From: Actinomycetota bacterium
GTDB taxonomy: Bacteria; Actinomycetota; Thermoleophilia; Solirubrobacterales; Solirubrobacteraceae
NCBI GenBank assembly: GCA_019348575.1
Contig: JAHWJE010000153.1
Coordinates: 1-5,218 of the forward strand
Reading direction: 5' to 3'
Length of the DNA stretch: 5,218 nucleotides
Below, in pieces: positions 1 through 5,218 of this stretch. The number at the start of each line of letters is the position of its first letter. Positions within the stretch are counted from its first letter, which is position 1. Made by a program: the position numbers and the translations under genes. The notes under the pieces are model-generated. The model had not been told where the DNA came from. It was given only the letters and a program-made list of their open reading frames with translations, and ran no database searches.

Positions 1-398
1 GCGCCGCGATCGCCGCCGCGCTGCTCGTCGTGAGCACGCTGCCGGCCGCCGTCGCGGCGCGCACGCGCCGCCCATCGCTGCTGCGCGTCTCGGTGCTCGC
101 CGCCCTGGCCCTCGGCATCGCCGCCGGGGCCGTGATCGCGGCCGAGCTGCTCGACGCGCCCTTCGGCGCAGAGGAGCATGCCTACGCCTCGCTGTTCTGG
201 GTGCTGCTGGGGGCGCAGCTGGCATTCGTCGGCGCGGGCGTCGTCGCCCTCGCCGCGCTTGCGCTGCGCGCCGTTCTCGGCCGGCTGTCGCACGAGCGCG
301 GGTCGGGCACGGGGATCGTGATGATCTACTGGGGCTTCGTCGTCGCCTCCGGCGTCGTCACGCTGGCGACCGTCTACCTCGGGCCGCGCGTGCTGTGA
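1..398 (+). CDS. Cytochrome c oxidase subunit III-like protein, C-terminal part (5' end outside window)
   Basis: This is the C-terminal part of a haem-copper oxidase subunit III, an integral membrane subunit of complex IV. The frame (first whole codon at 3) is open to the left edge. A GTG at 30 is the first in-window start but lies inside a membrane segment, so the true start is upstream. Three to four hydrophobic helices are visible. The stretch HAYASLFWVLLGAQLAF (177-227) and the ending YWGFVVASGVVTLATVYL match the last two helices of subunit III in order and spacing. The family's usual histidines in the 'GfHglH' and 'YWHFVD' motifs are replaced here (GAQLAF, YWGFVV), so this is a divergent member. 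It could be a free subunit III (ctaE) or the end of a fused subunit I/III; the window cannot decide. The stop overlaps the next start by 4 bases (GTGA). Confidence 0.72.
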   Translation, partial: AAIAAALLVVSTLPAAVAARTRRPSLLRVSVLAALALGIAAGAVIAAELLDAPFGAEEHAYASLFWVLLGAQLAFVGAGVVALAALALRAVLGRLSHERGSGTGIVMIYWGFVVASGVVTLATVYLGPRVL

Positions 399-784
399 GC
401 GGCGCGCAGCGCATCCTCGGCGGCGACGCGCCGACGCGCTCCGGCGCACTGATGTTCGCGTTCCTCGGCGGCCTCACCGCCTGGCTCGCGGACGTCGTCG
501 CGAGCTGGGCGCTGGTCCCGATCTCATGCAACGCGGGGGTCTCGTGGCCGCTGCACGCCGTCGCCGCCGTGGCGGCGCTCGTCGCCGCCGTCGCCCTCGC
601 CGTCGGGCTCGCCGCGTCGCGGCGCCTCGACAGCGAGACGAGCGGCTCGCGGCCGGCGTTCATGGCGCGCGTCGGCGTCGGGCTCAACGCGCTCGCGCTG
701 CTCGTGATCGCCTTCATGTGGCTGCTGCTGGCGTGGCTCGATCCGTGCACCGGCGACCAGGAGTTCCCGCTATGGCTGTACTGA
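395..784 (+). CDS. Small three-helix membrane protein with two cysteines, next to ctaG
   Basis: Predicted 129-aa inner-membrane protein of unknown function. The GTG start at 395 overlaps the upstream stop (GTGA), and the 3' end overlaps the next gene by 13 bases. Hydrophobic helices lie at about residues 18-43, 51-75 and 92-115. C45 follows helix 1, in VPISCNAG, and C118 follows helix 3, in WLDPC. With an N-in topology both cysteines, and H54, fall on the outer face, where they could form a disulfide or bind metal. From memory, small membrane proteins with a cysteine after helix 1 and a C-terminal 'pC' also occur beside ctaG and oxidase genes in proteobacteria; I cannot name the family. Position between subunit III and the copper-insertion factor suggests a role in oxidase assembly, which is inference. 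No strong Shine-Dalgarno sequence is visible, so translation probably depends on coupling. Confidence 0.8.
   Translation: MSGAQRILGGDAPTRSGALMFAFLGGLTAWLADVVASWALVPISCNAGVSWPLHAVAAVAALVAAVALAVGLAASRRLDSETSGSRPAFMARVGVGLNALALLVIAFMWLLLAWLDPCTGDQEFPLWLY
759..763 (+). promoter_or_regulatory. Ribosome binding site for ctaG
   Basis: AGGAG ends 8 bases before the ATG at 772 and lies inside the preceding gene. It is the best ribosome binding site in this part of the operon. It fixes the start of the CtaG-type protein at 772 rather than at any of the upstream in-frame codons, where the frame stays open only because of the high GC content. Confidence 0.75.
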
Positions 785-1950
785 CGCCGCTCGCGCACAT
801 CGTGCCGGCGTTCGAGCCGGCGGTCGCCGTCTCGCTGGCGCTCGCCGCGCTCGTGTACGCCGCGGGTCTGCGGCGCCGGCGCCGCCGCCGCGGAGACCGG
901 CGGCGCGCCGCGGCGTTCGCCGCCGCCATCGGCGTGCTCGCCGTCGCGCTGAGCTCGCCGCTGGAGGCGCTCGCCGCCGAGCTCTTCAGCGCGCACATGG
1001 CGCAGCATCTGCTGCTCATCGTCGTCGCGGCCCCGCTGCTCGTCGCCGCCGCGCCGTGGCCGGTGCTGCTCGCCGGGCTGCCCCGGCGCGCTGCTCGCGC
1101 CATCGCGCGCGCGCGCCGTCCCGCGCTGCGCCTGACCGCTGGCGTCAATGCCGCCGCGCTCGCCGCCGCGGCGCTCGGCGCGCATCTCGCGACGCTGGTG
1201 GTCTTCCACCTGCCCGGGCCATACGAGGCGGCGCTGCGCGACGACCTGCTGCACGCCGGCGAGCACGCGGCGCTGCTCGGCGGCGCGCTCGCGCTCTGGG
1301 CCGTCGTCGCCGGCGCCGGCCGGCCGCGCCGCGCCGGTCACGGCACCGCGCTGCTGGCGCTGCTGGGTGCGGCGATCGGCGGGACCGTCCTCGGCGCGCT
1401 GCTGACGGTCGCCCCCGAGCCGTGGTATGAGATCCATGCGGCGGGCGCGCACGGGCTTACGGCGCTCGAGGACCAGCAGCTGGCAGGGCTCGTGATGTGG
1501 ATCCCCGGCGGGCTGGCGTACGTGCTCGGCGCGGTGCTCCTGGTCGCCGGCTGGCTGCGTGCCGCCGAGCGGGGCGCGGCCGGCGGCGCGCTGCTCGCGC
1601 TCGTGGTCGCGCTGCTGCTCGCGGGCTGCGGCGGCGACGACCTCGCCCAGCCGCCGGCCGAGGTGCCAGACGGCAATCCCGAGCGCGGGATGCAGGCGAT
1701 CGACGCCTACGGCTGCGGCACCTGCCACACGATCCCCGGGATCGACGGCGCCAACGGGAACGTCGGCCCGCCGCTGACGCAGTTCGGCGAGCGCGCCTAT
1801 ATCGCCGGGAACCTGCCCAACAGCGCCGACAACCTCACGCGCTGGATCGCAGATCCGCAGGAGATCGAGCCAGGGACAGCGATGCCCGACCTCGGCGTAC
1901 CGCCCCCGACCGCCCGCGACATCGCCGCGTACCTGTTCACGCTCGAATGA
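772..1950 (+). CDS. ctaG: CtaG-type cytochrome c oxidase assembly protein fused to a mono-haem cytochrome c domain
   Basis: Predicted 392-aa membrane protein. Residues 1-270 match the Caa3_CtaG family, which helps insert copper into cytochrome c oxidase. Seven helices are visible, with the family signatures SSPLE (61-65), HMAQH (75-79), H146 in FHLPGPY, and H161/H165 in LLHAGEH. Arginine-rich loops after helices 1, 3, 5 and 7 (seven arginines in a row at 34-40) give an N-out, C-in topology. An eighth hydrophobic segment ends in LLLAGC286, a lipobox-like sequence. A class I cytochrome c domain follows, with CGTCH at 315-319 and axial M371 in AMPDLG. Its sequence YIAGNLPNS...NLTRWI...PGTAMPDL resembles the haem domain at the C-terminus of caa3-oxidase subunit II. 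Helix 8 would put the haem domain outside. The two parts are usually separate proteins. The frame runs through without a stop, so this is a true fusion or, less likely, a sequencing error joining two genes. Overlaps qcrC by 4 bases. Confidence 0.88.
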   Translation: MAVLTPLAHIVPAFEPAVAVSLALAALVYAAGLRRRRRRRGDRRRAAAFAAAIGVLAVALSSPLEALAAELFSAHMAQHLLLIVVAAPLLVAAAPWPVLLAGLPRRAARAIARARRPALRLTAGVNAAALAAAALGAHLATLVVFHLPGPYEAALRDDLLHAGEHAALLGGALALWAVVAGAGRPRRAGHGTALLALLGAAIGGTVLGALLTVAPEPWYEIHAAGAHGLTALEDQQLAGLVMWIPGGLAYVLGAVLLVAGWLRAAERGAAGGALLALVVALLLAGCGGDDLAQPPAEVPDGNPERGMQAIDAYGCGTCHTIPGIDGANGNVGPPLTQFGERAYIAGNLPNSADNLTRWIADPQEIEPGTAMPDLGVPPPTARDIAAYLFTLE

Positions 1951-2726
1951 TCCGCCGGTTCCACAGCCTCGCCGCGGGCGCGGCGCTCGCCGCGGGCGCG
2001 CTGGCGCTGCTGCTCGTAGGCGGCGGCGGCGTGGCCGCACAGGACGTCGAGCGCGACGGGCGGACGCTGTTCCTGCAGCACTGCGCGGCGTGTCACGGAG
2101 CCGAGGGCCGCGGGACGTTCCGCGGCCCCGAGCTGGCCGGCAGCGGAGCGGCGGGCGCGCACTTCCAGGTCTCGACGGGGCGGATGCCGCCGCCCGCGTC
2201 GCAGCGCCGGCCCGAGCGCGTGCCGCCGGTCGAGTTCACCGACCCCGAGGTGCTCGCGCTCGCGCGCTACGTCGGGCGGATCGCCGGCGGGCCGGAGATC
2301 CCGCGCGTCGATCTCGCCCGCGCCGACCTGTCGCGCGGCGCTGATCTCTACCTGCAGGCATGTGCGGCGTGCCACGGAAGCACCGGCGGCGGCGGCGTGC
2401 TGACGAACGGCGACGTCGCCCCGGCGCTCACCGACCTGTCCCCCGTCCAGATCGCGGAGGCGATGATCACCGGGCCCGGAGAGATGCCGAAGTTCGGTGC
2501 CGAGGCATTCGACGCGCGCGAGCGCGACGCGATCGTGCGCTACGTCGAGGAGGTGGTCGAGCGCCCGCGCAACCGCGGCGGGGTCGCAGTCGGGTACGGC
2601 GGGACGGGGATCGACGCCGTTGTCGCGCTGCTCGTCGCGCTGCCGCTGCTGCTGCTCGTCGCCGCTCGCCTCGGACGCAGGTCCGAGGACCGCATCGTCC
2701 CGCAGAACCGCCGGGAGCACGGGTGA
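1947..2726 (+). CDS. qcrC: Cytochrome bc1 complex di-haem cytochrome c subunit QcrC
   Basis: Predicted 259-aa subunit of the actinobacterial menaquinol:cytochrome c reductase. It takes electrons from the Rieske centre and, in known actinobacterial III-IV supercomplexes, passes them directly to the CuA site of the oxidase. An N-terminal signal or anchor (residues 1-31, RR then a hydrophobic core, ending VAAQ) is followed by two cytochrome c domains. Haem 1 is at CAACH 46-50 with likely axial M80 (GRMPPP). Haem 2 is at CAACH 139-143 with likely axial M180 (GEMPKFG). A C-terminal membrane anchor at about 223-243 is followed by a short basic tail. Length and layout match QcrC of mycobacteria (about 280 aa). 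The ATG start overlaps the upstream stop (ATGA) and has no clear Shine-Dalgarno sequence, so re-initiation by coupling is likely. The signal peptide is encoded by a nearly tandem 18-base repeat (1968-2000). Confidence 0.95.
   Translation: MIRRFHSLAAGAALAAGALALLLVGGGGVAAQDVERDGRTLFLQHCAACHGAEGRGTFRGPELAGSGAAGAHFQVSTGRMPPPASQRRPERVPPVEFTDPEVLALARYVGRIAGGPEIPRVDLARADLSRGADLYLQACAACHGSTGGGGVLTNGDVAPALTDLSPVQIAEAMITGPGEMPKFGAEAFDARERDAIVRYVEEVVERPRNRGGVAVGYGGTGIDAVVALLVALPLLLLVAARLGRRSEDRIVPQNRREHG
2713..2717 (+). promoter_or_regulatory. Ribosome binding site for qcrA
   Basis: GGGAG lies 5 bases before the GTG at 2723, inside the last codons of qcrC. It supports the GTG that overlaps the qcrC stop (GTGA) as the Rieske protein's start. 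Confidence 0.6.
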
Positions 2727-3661
2727 CGCGACTTCGCGCCGCCCTGCGCGGCATCGCCGTGCTCGCCGCGCTGCGATCGCTGGCGCGGCTGTTGCCCGAG
2801 CGCCGGCGCGCATCATCCGAGACGGCGCAGCGAGATCCAGGCGCCGAGCGACTGGCCGCCGCCGCGCTGCTGGCCTCGGCCGCCGGATCGGGCGGCTTCG
2901 TCGTGGCGTACGTGCTCGACGCGGGTCCGCAGCTGCTCGGCGTCGGGCTCGTGGTCGCGCTGGGCGGCATCGCGCTCGCGCTCGCGACGTGGGCGCTGCG
3001 CCTCGTCCCGCGCGAGGTCGTCGCGGAGCCGCGCGAGCCGATGGAACCGCCGCCGCAGGAGCGCGAGCCGGCGGCGCAGACGCTCGGGCAGCCACTGGCG
3101 CGGCGCGGCTTTCTCGTCAGGCTCCTCGGGCTGGCGCTCGGCGGACTGGGGCTCGCCGCCCTCGTCCCGGTCGCGTCGCTGGGCCCGGCGCCGGGCGGCG
3201 CGCTGCGGCGCACCGCCTGGCGGGCGGGCGCGCGCGTCGTCACGCCGCAGGGCATGCCGGTCGGCCTCGACGCGCTACCGGTCGGCGGGTCGCTCACCGT
3301 CTTTCCCGAGGGCGCGACCGACGAGGTCGACTCGCAGGTCGTCCTCATCCGCCTCGCCCCGGAGGACCTCCGCGAGCAGCCCGGTCACGAGGACGCGACC
3401 GTCGCCGGCTACGTCGCCTTCTCGCAGATCTGCACCCACGCCGGCTGTCCCGTCGGCCTCTACGAGCAGGCGTCCAAGCGGCTGCTGTGCCCCTGCCATC
3501 AGTCGGTCTTCGACGTCCGGCAGGGGGCAAAGCCGGTCGGCGGACCGGCGATCCGCGCGCTCCCTCAGCTCCCGCTCGCAGTCGACGACGACGGGACGCT
3601 GGTCGCGCGCGGCGACTTCCCCGACCCGCCGGGCGCCGCGACCTGGGAGCTGCTCGCATGA
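2723..3661 (+). CDS. qcrA: Cytochrome bc1 complex Rieske iron-sulfur subunit QcrA
   Basis: Predicted 312-aa Rieske [2Fe-2S] protein, which takes the first electron from menaquinol at the outer quinol site and passes it to QcrC. A basic cytoplasmic N-terminus is followed by helices at about 44-65 and 71-94, a charged proline-rich loop, and a third helix at about 130-153 preceded by R127-R128-G-F-L. This three-helix layout with a twin-arginine motif before helix 3 is typical of actinobacterial QcrA; in Streptomyces the last helix is known to be handled by the Tat pathway. Cluster motifs are CTHAGC (237-242) and CPCH (256-259). Ligands are therefore C237, H239, C256 and H259, with C242-C258 forming the usual disulfide. 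The cluster domain ends with GGPAIRALPQLPL, the expected proline-loop region. The GTG start overlaps the qcrC stop, with GGGAG 5 bases upstream, and the stop overlaps qcrB (ATGA). Confidence 0.95.
   Translation: MTRLRAALRGIAVLAALRSLARLLPERRRASSETAQRDPGAERLAAAALLASAAGSGGFVVAYVLDAGPQLLGVGLVVALGGIALALATWALRLVPREVVAEPREPMEPPPQEREPAAQTLGQPLARRGFLVRLLGLALGGLGLAALVPVASLGPAPGGALRRTAWRAGARVVTPQGMPVGLDALPVGGSLTVFPEGATDEVDSQVVLIRLAPEDLREQPGHEDATVAGYVAFSQICTHAGCPVGLYEQASKRLLCPCHQSVFDVRQGAKPVGGPAIRALPQLPLAVDDDGTLVARGDFPDPPGAATWELLA
3645..3649 (+). promoter_or_regulatory. Ribosome binding site for qcrB
   Basis: GGGAG lies 8 bases before the ATG at 3658, within the last codons of qcrA. It confirms that ATG, which overlaps the qcrA stop, as the cytochrome b start. 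Confidence 0.65.
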
Positions 3662-5016
3662 AGCCCGCCGACTGGGTCGACCGCCGGCTGCGGCTCGCCG
3701 GCCCGGTCAACCGCGCGCTGAGCAAGGTCTTTCCGACCCACTGGTCGTTCATGCTCGGCGAGATCGCGCTGTACGCGTTCGTCGTCCTCGTGGCGACCGG
3801 GATCTTCCTCACGCTGTTCTTCGAGGCGAGCCTCGCCGAGACGGTCTACACGGGTGCGTACGAGCCGCTGCGCGGGCTCGAGGTGTCGCGTGCCTACGCA
3901 TCGACACTCGAGCTGAGCTTCGACGTCCGTGCCGGTCTGCTGATCCGCCAGACGCACCACTGGGCCGCGCTCGTGTTCGTCGGCGCGATCGTCGCCCACC
4001 TGCTGCGCGTGTTCCTCACCGGGGCCTTCCGGCGCCCACGCGAGCTGAATTGGATGATCGGCGTGACGCTGCTCGCGCTCGCGATGCTGAGCGGCTTCAC
4101 CGGCTACTCGCTGCCCGACGATCTGCTCTCGGGGACAGGCTTGCGGATCGCCTGGTCCTCGGCGCTCGCGATCCCCTTCGTCGGCGACGACCTGGCGTTC
4201 CTCCTCTTCGGCGGCGAGTACCCCGGCGACATCGTGTCGCGCCTGTACCCGATCCACATCCTGATCGTGCCCGCGCTGCTCGCAGGACTGATCGCCGCCC
4301 ACCTCGCGATCGTGATCAGGCAGAAGCACACCCAGCTTCCCGGCCCCGGCCGGACCGAGCACGACGTCGTCGGCGAGCCGCTGTGGGCGGGGTACGCGCT
4401 CAAGTCGCTGGCGCTGCTCTTCAGCGTGGCGGCGGTGCTCGTGGCGCTCGGCGCGTTCGTCCAGATCAACCCCGTCTGGCTGTACGGACCGTACGAGCCG
4501 TTCGCCGTCACCTCGCCGGCGCAACCGGACTGGTACCTGATGTGGGTCGAGGGCGCGCTGCGGATCTACCCGCCGTGGGAGATCGGGCTCCTCGGCGTGA
4601 CCGTCCCCGACCAGTTCGTGCCCGCGGTGCTGCTGCCGGGGCTGACGTTCGCCGCGCTCTACGCCTGGCCGTTCCTCGAGCGCCGCGTGACCGGGGATCG
4701 CGACGAGCACGAACTGGCGCAGCGCCCGCGTGAACGCCCCGGGCCGGCGGCGTTCGGCCTCGCCGCGCTGACGTTCTACGCGTTGCTCACGCTGAGCGTG
4801 AGCAACGCGTTCATCGCCCGGCTGCTCGCTGTCTCCGTGCTCGATGTGACCCGCGCGTTGCGCGTGCTCGTGCTCGTGCTCCCGCCGCTCGTCGGGCTGG
4901 TCGCATACCGCGTGCTCCGCGCGCTCGCCGCGACCGGCGCGAGCGGCGCCCTGCACGTCCCGGCACGCGCGCTGCTGCGACGCCATGAGCAGACAGACAC
5001 CGGAGCCGAGAAGTAA
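3658..5016 (+). CDS. qcrB: Cytochrome bc1 complex cytochrome b subunit QcrB
   Basis: Predicted 452-aa membrane cytochrome b, the menaquinol-oxidising core of complex III. Near its N-terminus is FPTHWSFMLGEIALY, then LTLFFEASL and PLRGLEVSRAY, which align closely with mycobacterial QcrB. Haem ligands are the pairs H100/H114 and H200/H215. The second pair is separated by 14 residues, as in actinobacterial and b6-type cytochromes rather than the 13 of mitochondrial ones. The quinol-site motif PEWY is PDWY here (290-293), close to the PDFY of mycobacteria. Other landmarks are TGAFRRPRELNW, GYSLPDDLLSG and QKHTQLPGPGRTEH. The protein stops soon after the last helix, with a short basic tail, and lacks the long hydrophilic C-terminal extension of mycobacterial QcrB (about 545 aa). 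It is the last gene of the overlapping chain. A perfect 33-base hairpin lies within it at 4778-4810. Confidence 0.96.
   Translation: MKPADWVDRRLRLAGPVNRALSKVFPTHWSFMLGEIALYAFVVLVATGIFLTLFFEASLAETVYTGAYEPLRGLEVSRAYASTLELSFDVRAGLLIRQTHHWAALVFVGAIVAHLLRVFLTGAFRRPRELNWMIGVTLLALAMLSGFTGYSLPDDLLSGTGLRIAWSSALAIPFVGDDLAFLLFGGEYPGDIVSRLYPIHILIVPALLAGLIAAHLAIVIRQKHTQLPGPGRTEHDVVGEPLWAGYALKSLALLFSVAAVLVALGAFVQINPVWLYGPYEPFAVTSPAQPDWYLMWVEGALRIYPPWEIGLLGVTVPDQFVPAVLLPGLTFAALYAWPFLERRVTGDRDEHELAQRPRERPGPAAFGLAALTFYALLTLSVSNAFIARLLAVSVLDVTRALRVLVLVLPPLVGLVAYRVLRALAATGASGALHVPARALLRRHEQTDTGAEK
4778..4810. repeat. Perfect 15-bp inverted repeat with 3-base loop inside qcrB
   Basis: The left arm ACGCGTTGCTCACGC (4778-4792) and the right arm GCGTGAGCAACGCGT (4796-4810) are exact reverse complements around the loop TGA (4793-4795). 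Because of the symmetry, both strands read ALLTLSVSNA in one frame. It codes for part of a late membrane helix of QcrB, and by eye the same region of mycobacterial QcrB has equal length, so nothing appears inserted. No T-run follows either arm, so it is not a standard intrinsic terminator. Function is unknown. Confidence 0.9.
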
Positions 5017-5097
5017 CGCTCGCAGGCACGCGACGACCGGTGGCATCCGGCTGACATCCGCGGTGACGCGACGAAGCCGCGAGGGTACGCGCGTCGC

Positions 5098-5218
5098 ATG
5101 GGCAAGCAGATGGAAGGCGACAACAAGCAGCGCCGCAAGGCGGCGCGAGAAGCGCGAGAGGCGGACGCAACCCCGAGCGAGCACGGCCGAACGACCGGCG
5201 GCTCGAAGGGCCCCAGCC
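5098..5218 (+). CDS. Small basic hydrophilic protein, N-terminal part (3' end outside window)
   Basis: ATG at 5098 opens a frame that runs to the window edge (40 codons seen). It starts MGKQMEGDNKQRRKAAREAR and goes on to a TPSEHGRTTGGSKG stretch. It is rich in lysine, arginine, alanine and glutamate, has no hydrophobic segment, and the first 20 or so residues look helical. From memory, similar short proteins of unknown function, with 'GD..RR..AREAR' and 'TTG.SK' patterns, occur in actinobacteria; I cannot name a family. A weak GAGGG lies 12 bases upstream, which is somewhat far; ATG at 5110 is a possible alternative start. It is separated from qcrB by 81 bases and differs in composition from the membrane proteins upstream, so it is probably an independent gene with no link to respiration. 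Confidence 0.5.
   Translation, partial: MGKQMEGDNKQRRKAAREAREADATPSEHGRTTGGSKGPS

Noticed and set aside
1309..1320. 12-base palindrome GCCGGCGCCGGC in ctaG
   Set aside because: Built only from G and C in alternating blocks, which is common by chance in DNA this GC-rich; no associated feature.
1056..1430. Plus-strand frame of 124 codons overlapping ctaG
   Set aside because: Arginine/alanine-only composition in an alternative frame of ctaG; a shadow.
1968..2000. 15-base direct repeat with 18-base period in qcrC (CTCGCCGCGGGCGCG twice)
   Set aside because: It encodes the repetitive LAAGA/LAAGA core of the signal segment. It is likely a replication-slippage product or codon bias and not a separate element.
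358..2040. Long minus-strand open frame (560 codons) opposite subunit III, ctaG and the start of qcrC
   Set aside because: Its translation is arginine/alanine/glycine-rich with no recognisable domain, and it lies wholly opposite well-identified genes. This is the expected shadow in high-GC coding DNA.
4863..4880. Three tandem CGTGCT hexamers in qcrB
   Set aside because: Encodes alternating Val-Leu in a membrane helix with the preferred codons; simple low-complexity coding.
5051..5056. CTGACA resembling a -35 box upstream of the small gene
   Set aside because: No acceptable -10 element at the right spacing, so a promoter cannot be supported.
5068..5097. Possible stem GCGACG/CGTCGC just before the small gene, as terminator of the operon or translation control
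   Set aside because: Only six pairs with an 18-base loop and no T-run; weak against the GC background. No terminator could be supported between 5017 and 5097.
3565..5184. Long minus-strand open frame (539 codons) opposite qcrB
   Set aside because: Low-complexity R/E/Q/H-rich translation with no domain, antisense to a clear cytochrome b gene; a GC-driven shadow.

Overview
The window is a very GC-rich (about three quarters G+C by eye), tightly packed stretch of one respiratory operon on the + strand. It codes for the tail of an aa3/caa3-type cytochrome c oxidase locus followed directly by a complete actinobacterial cytochrome bc1 (complex III) set. The gene order qcrC-qcrA-qcrB, a di-haem QcrC with a C-terminal anchor, a three-helix Rieske protein and a cytochrome b with 14 residues between its second haem-ligand pair are all actinobacterial traits. 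The composition and the oxidase-assembly genes next to qcrCAB would fit a deep-branching actinobacterium such as a member of Thermoleophilia/Solirubrobacterales, but that placement is inference.

Layout: 1-398, C-terminal part of a divergent oxidase subunit III (or a fused subunit I/III), cut by the window edge. 395-784, a 129-aa three-helix membrane protein with two cysteines, unnamed. 772-1950, a CtaG-type oxidase assembly protein continuing in frame into a mono-haem cytochrome c domain, with a lipobox-like segment at the junction. 1947-2726 qcrC, 2723-3661 qcrA, 3658-5016 qcrB. 5017-5097 is a short spacer with no terminator that I can see. 5098 to the end is the start of a small, basic, hydrophilic reading frame cut by the window edge.

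How the genes work together: QcrB and QcrA oxidise menaquinol, QcrC carries electrons through two c haems straight to the oxidase, and CtaG is a copper-insertion factor for the oxidase. All consecutive genes from subunit III to qcrB overlap by 4 or 13 bases, so they are almost certainly co-transcribed and translationally coupled, giving matched amounts of complexes III and IV as expected for a supercomplex.

The points most worth a second look are the CtaG-cytochrome c fusion with its internal lipobox, a perfect 15-bp inverted repeat with a 3-base loop inside qcrB (4778-4810), and the unnamed two-cysteine membrane protein beside ctaG. I found no RNA genes, CRISPR arrays, mobile elements or origins.
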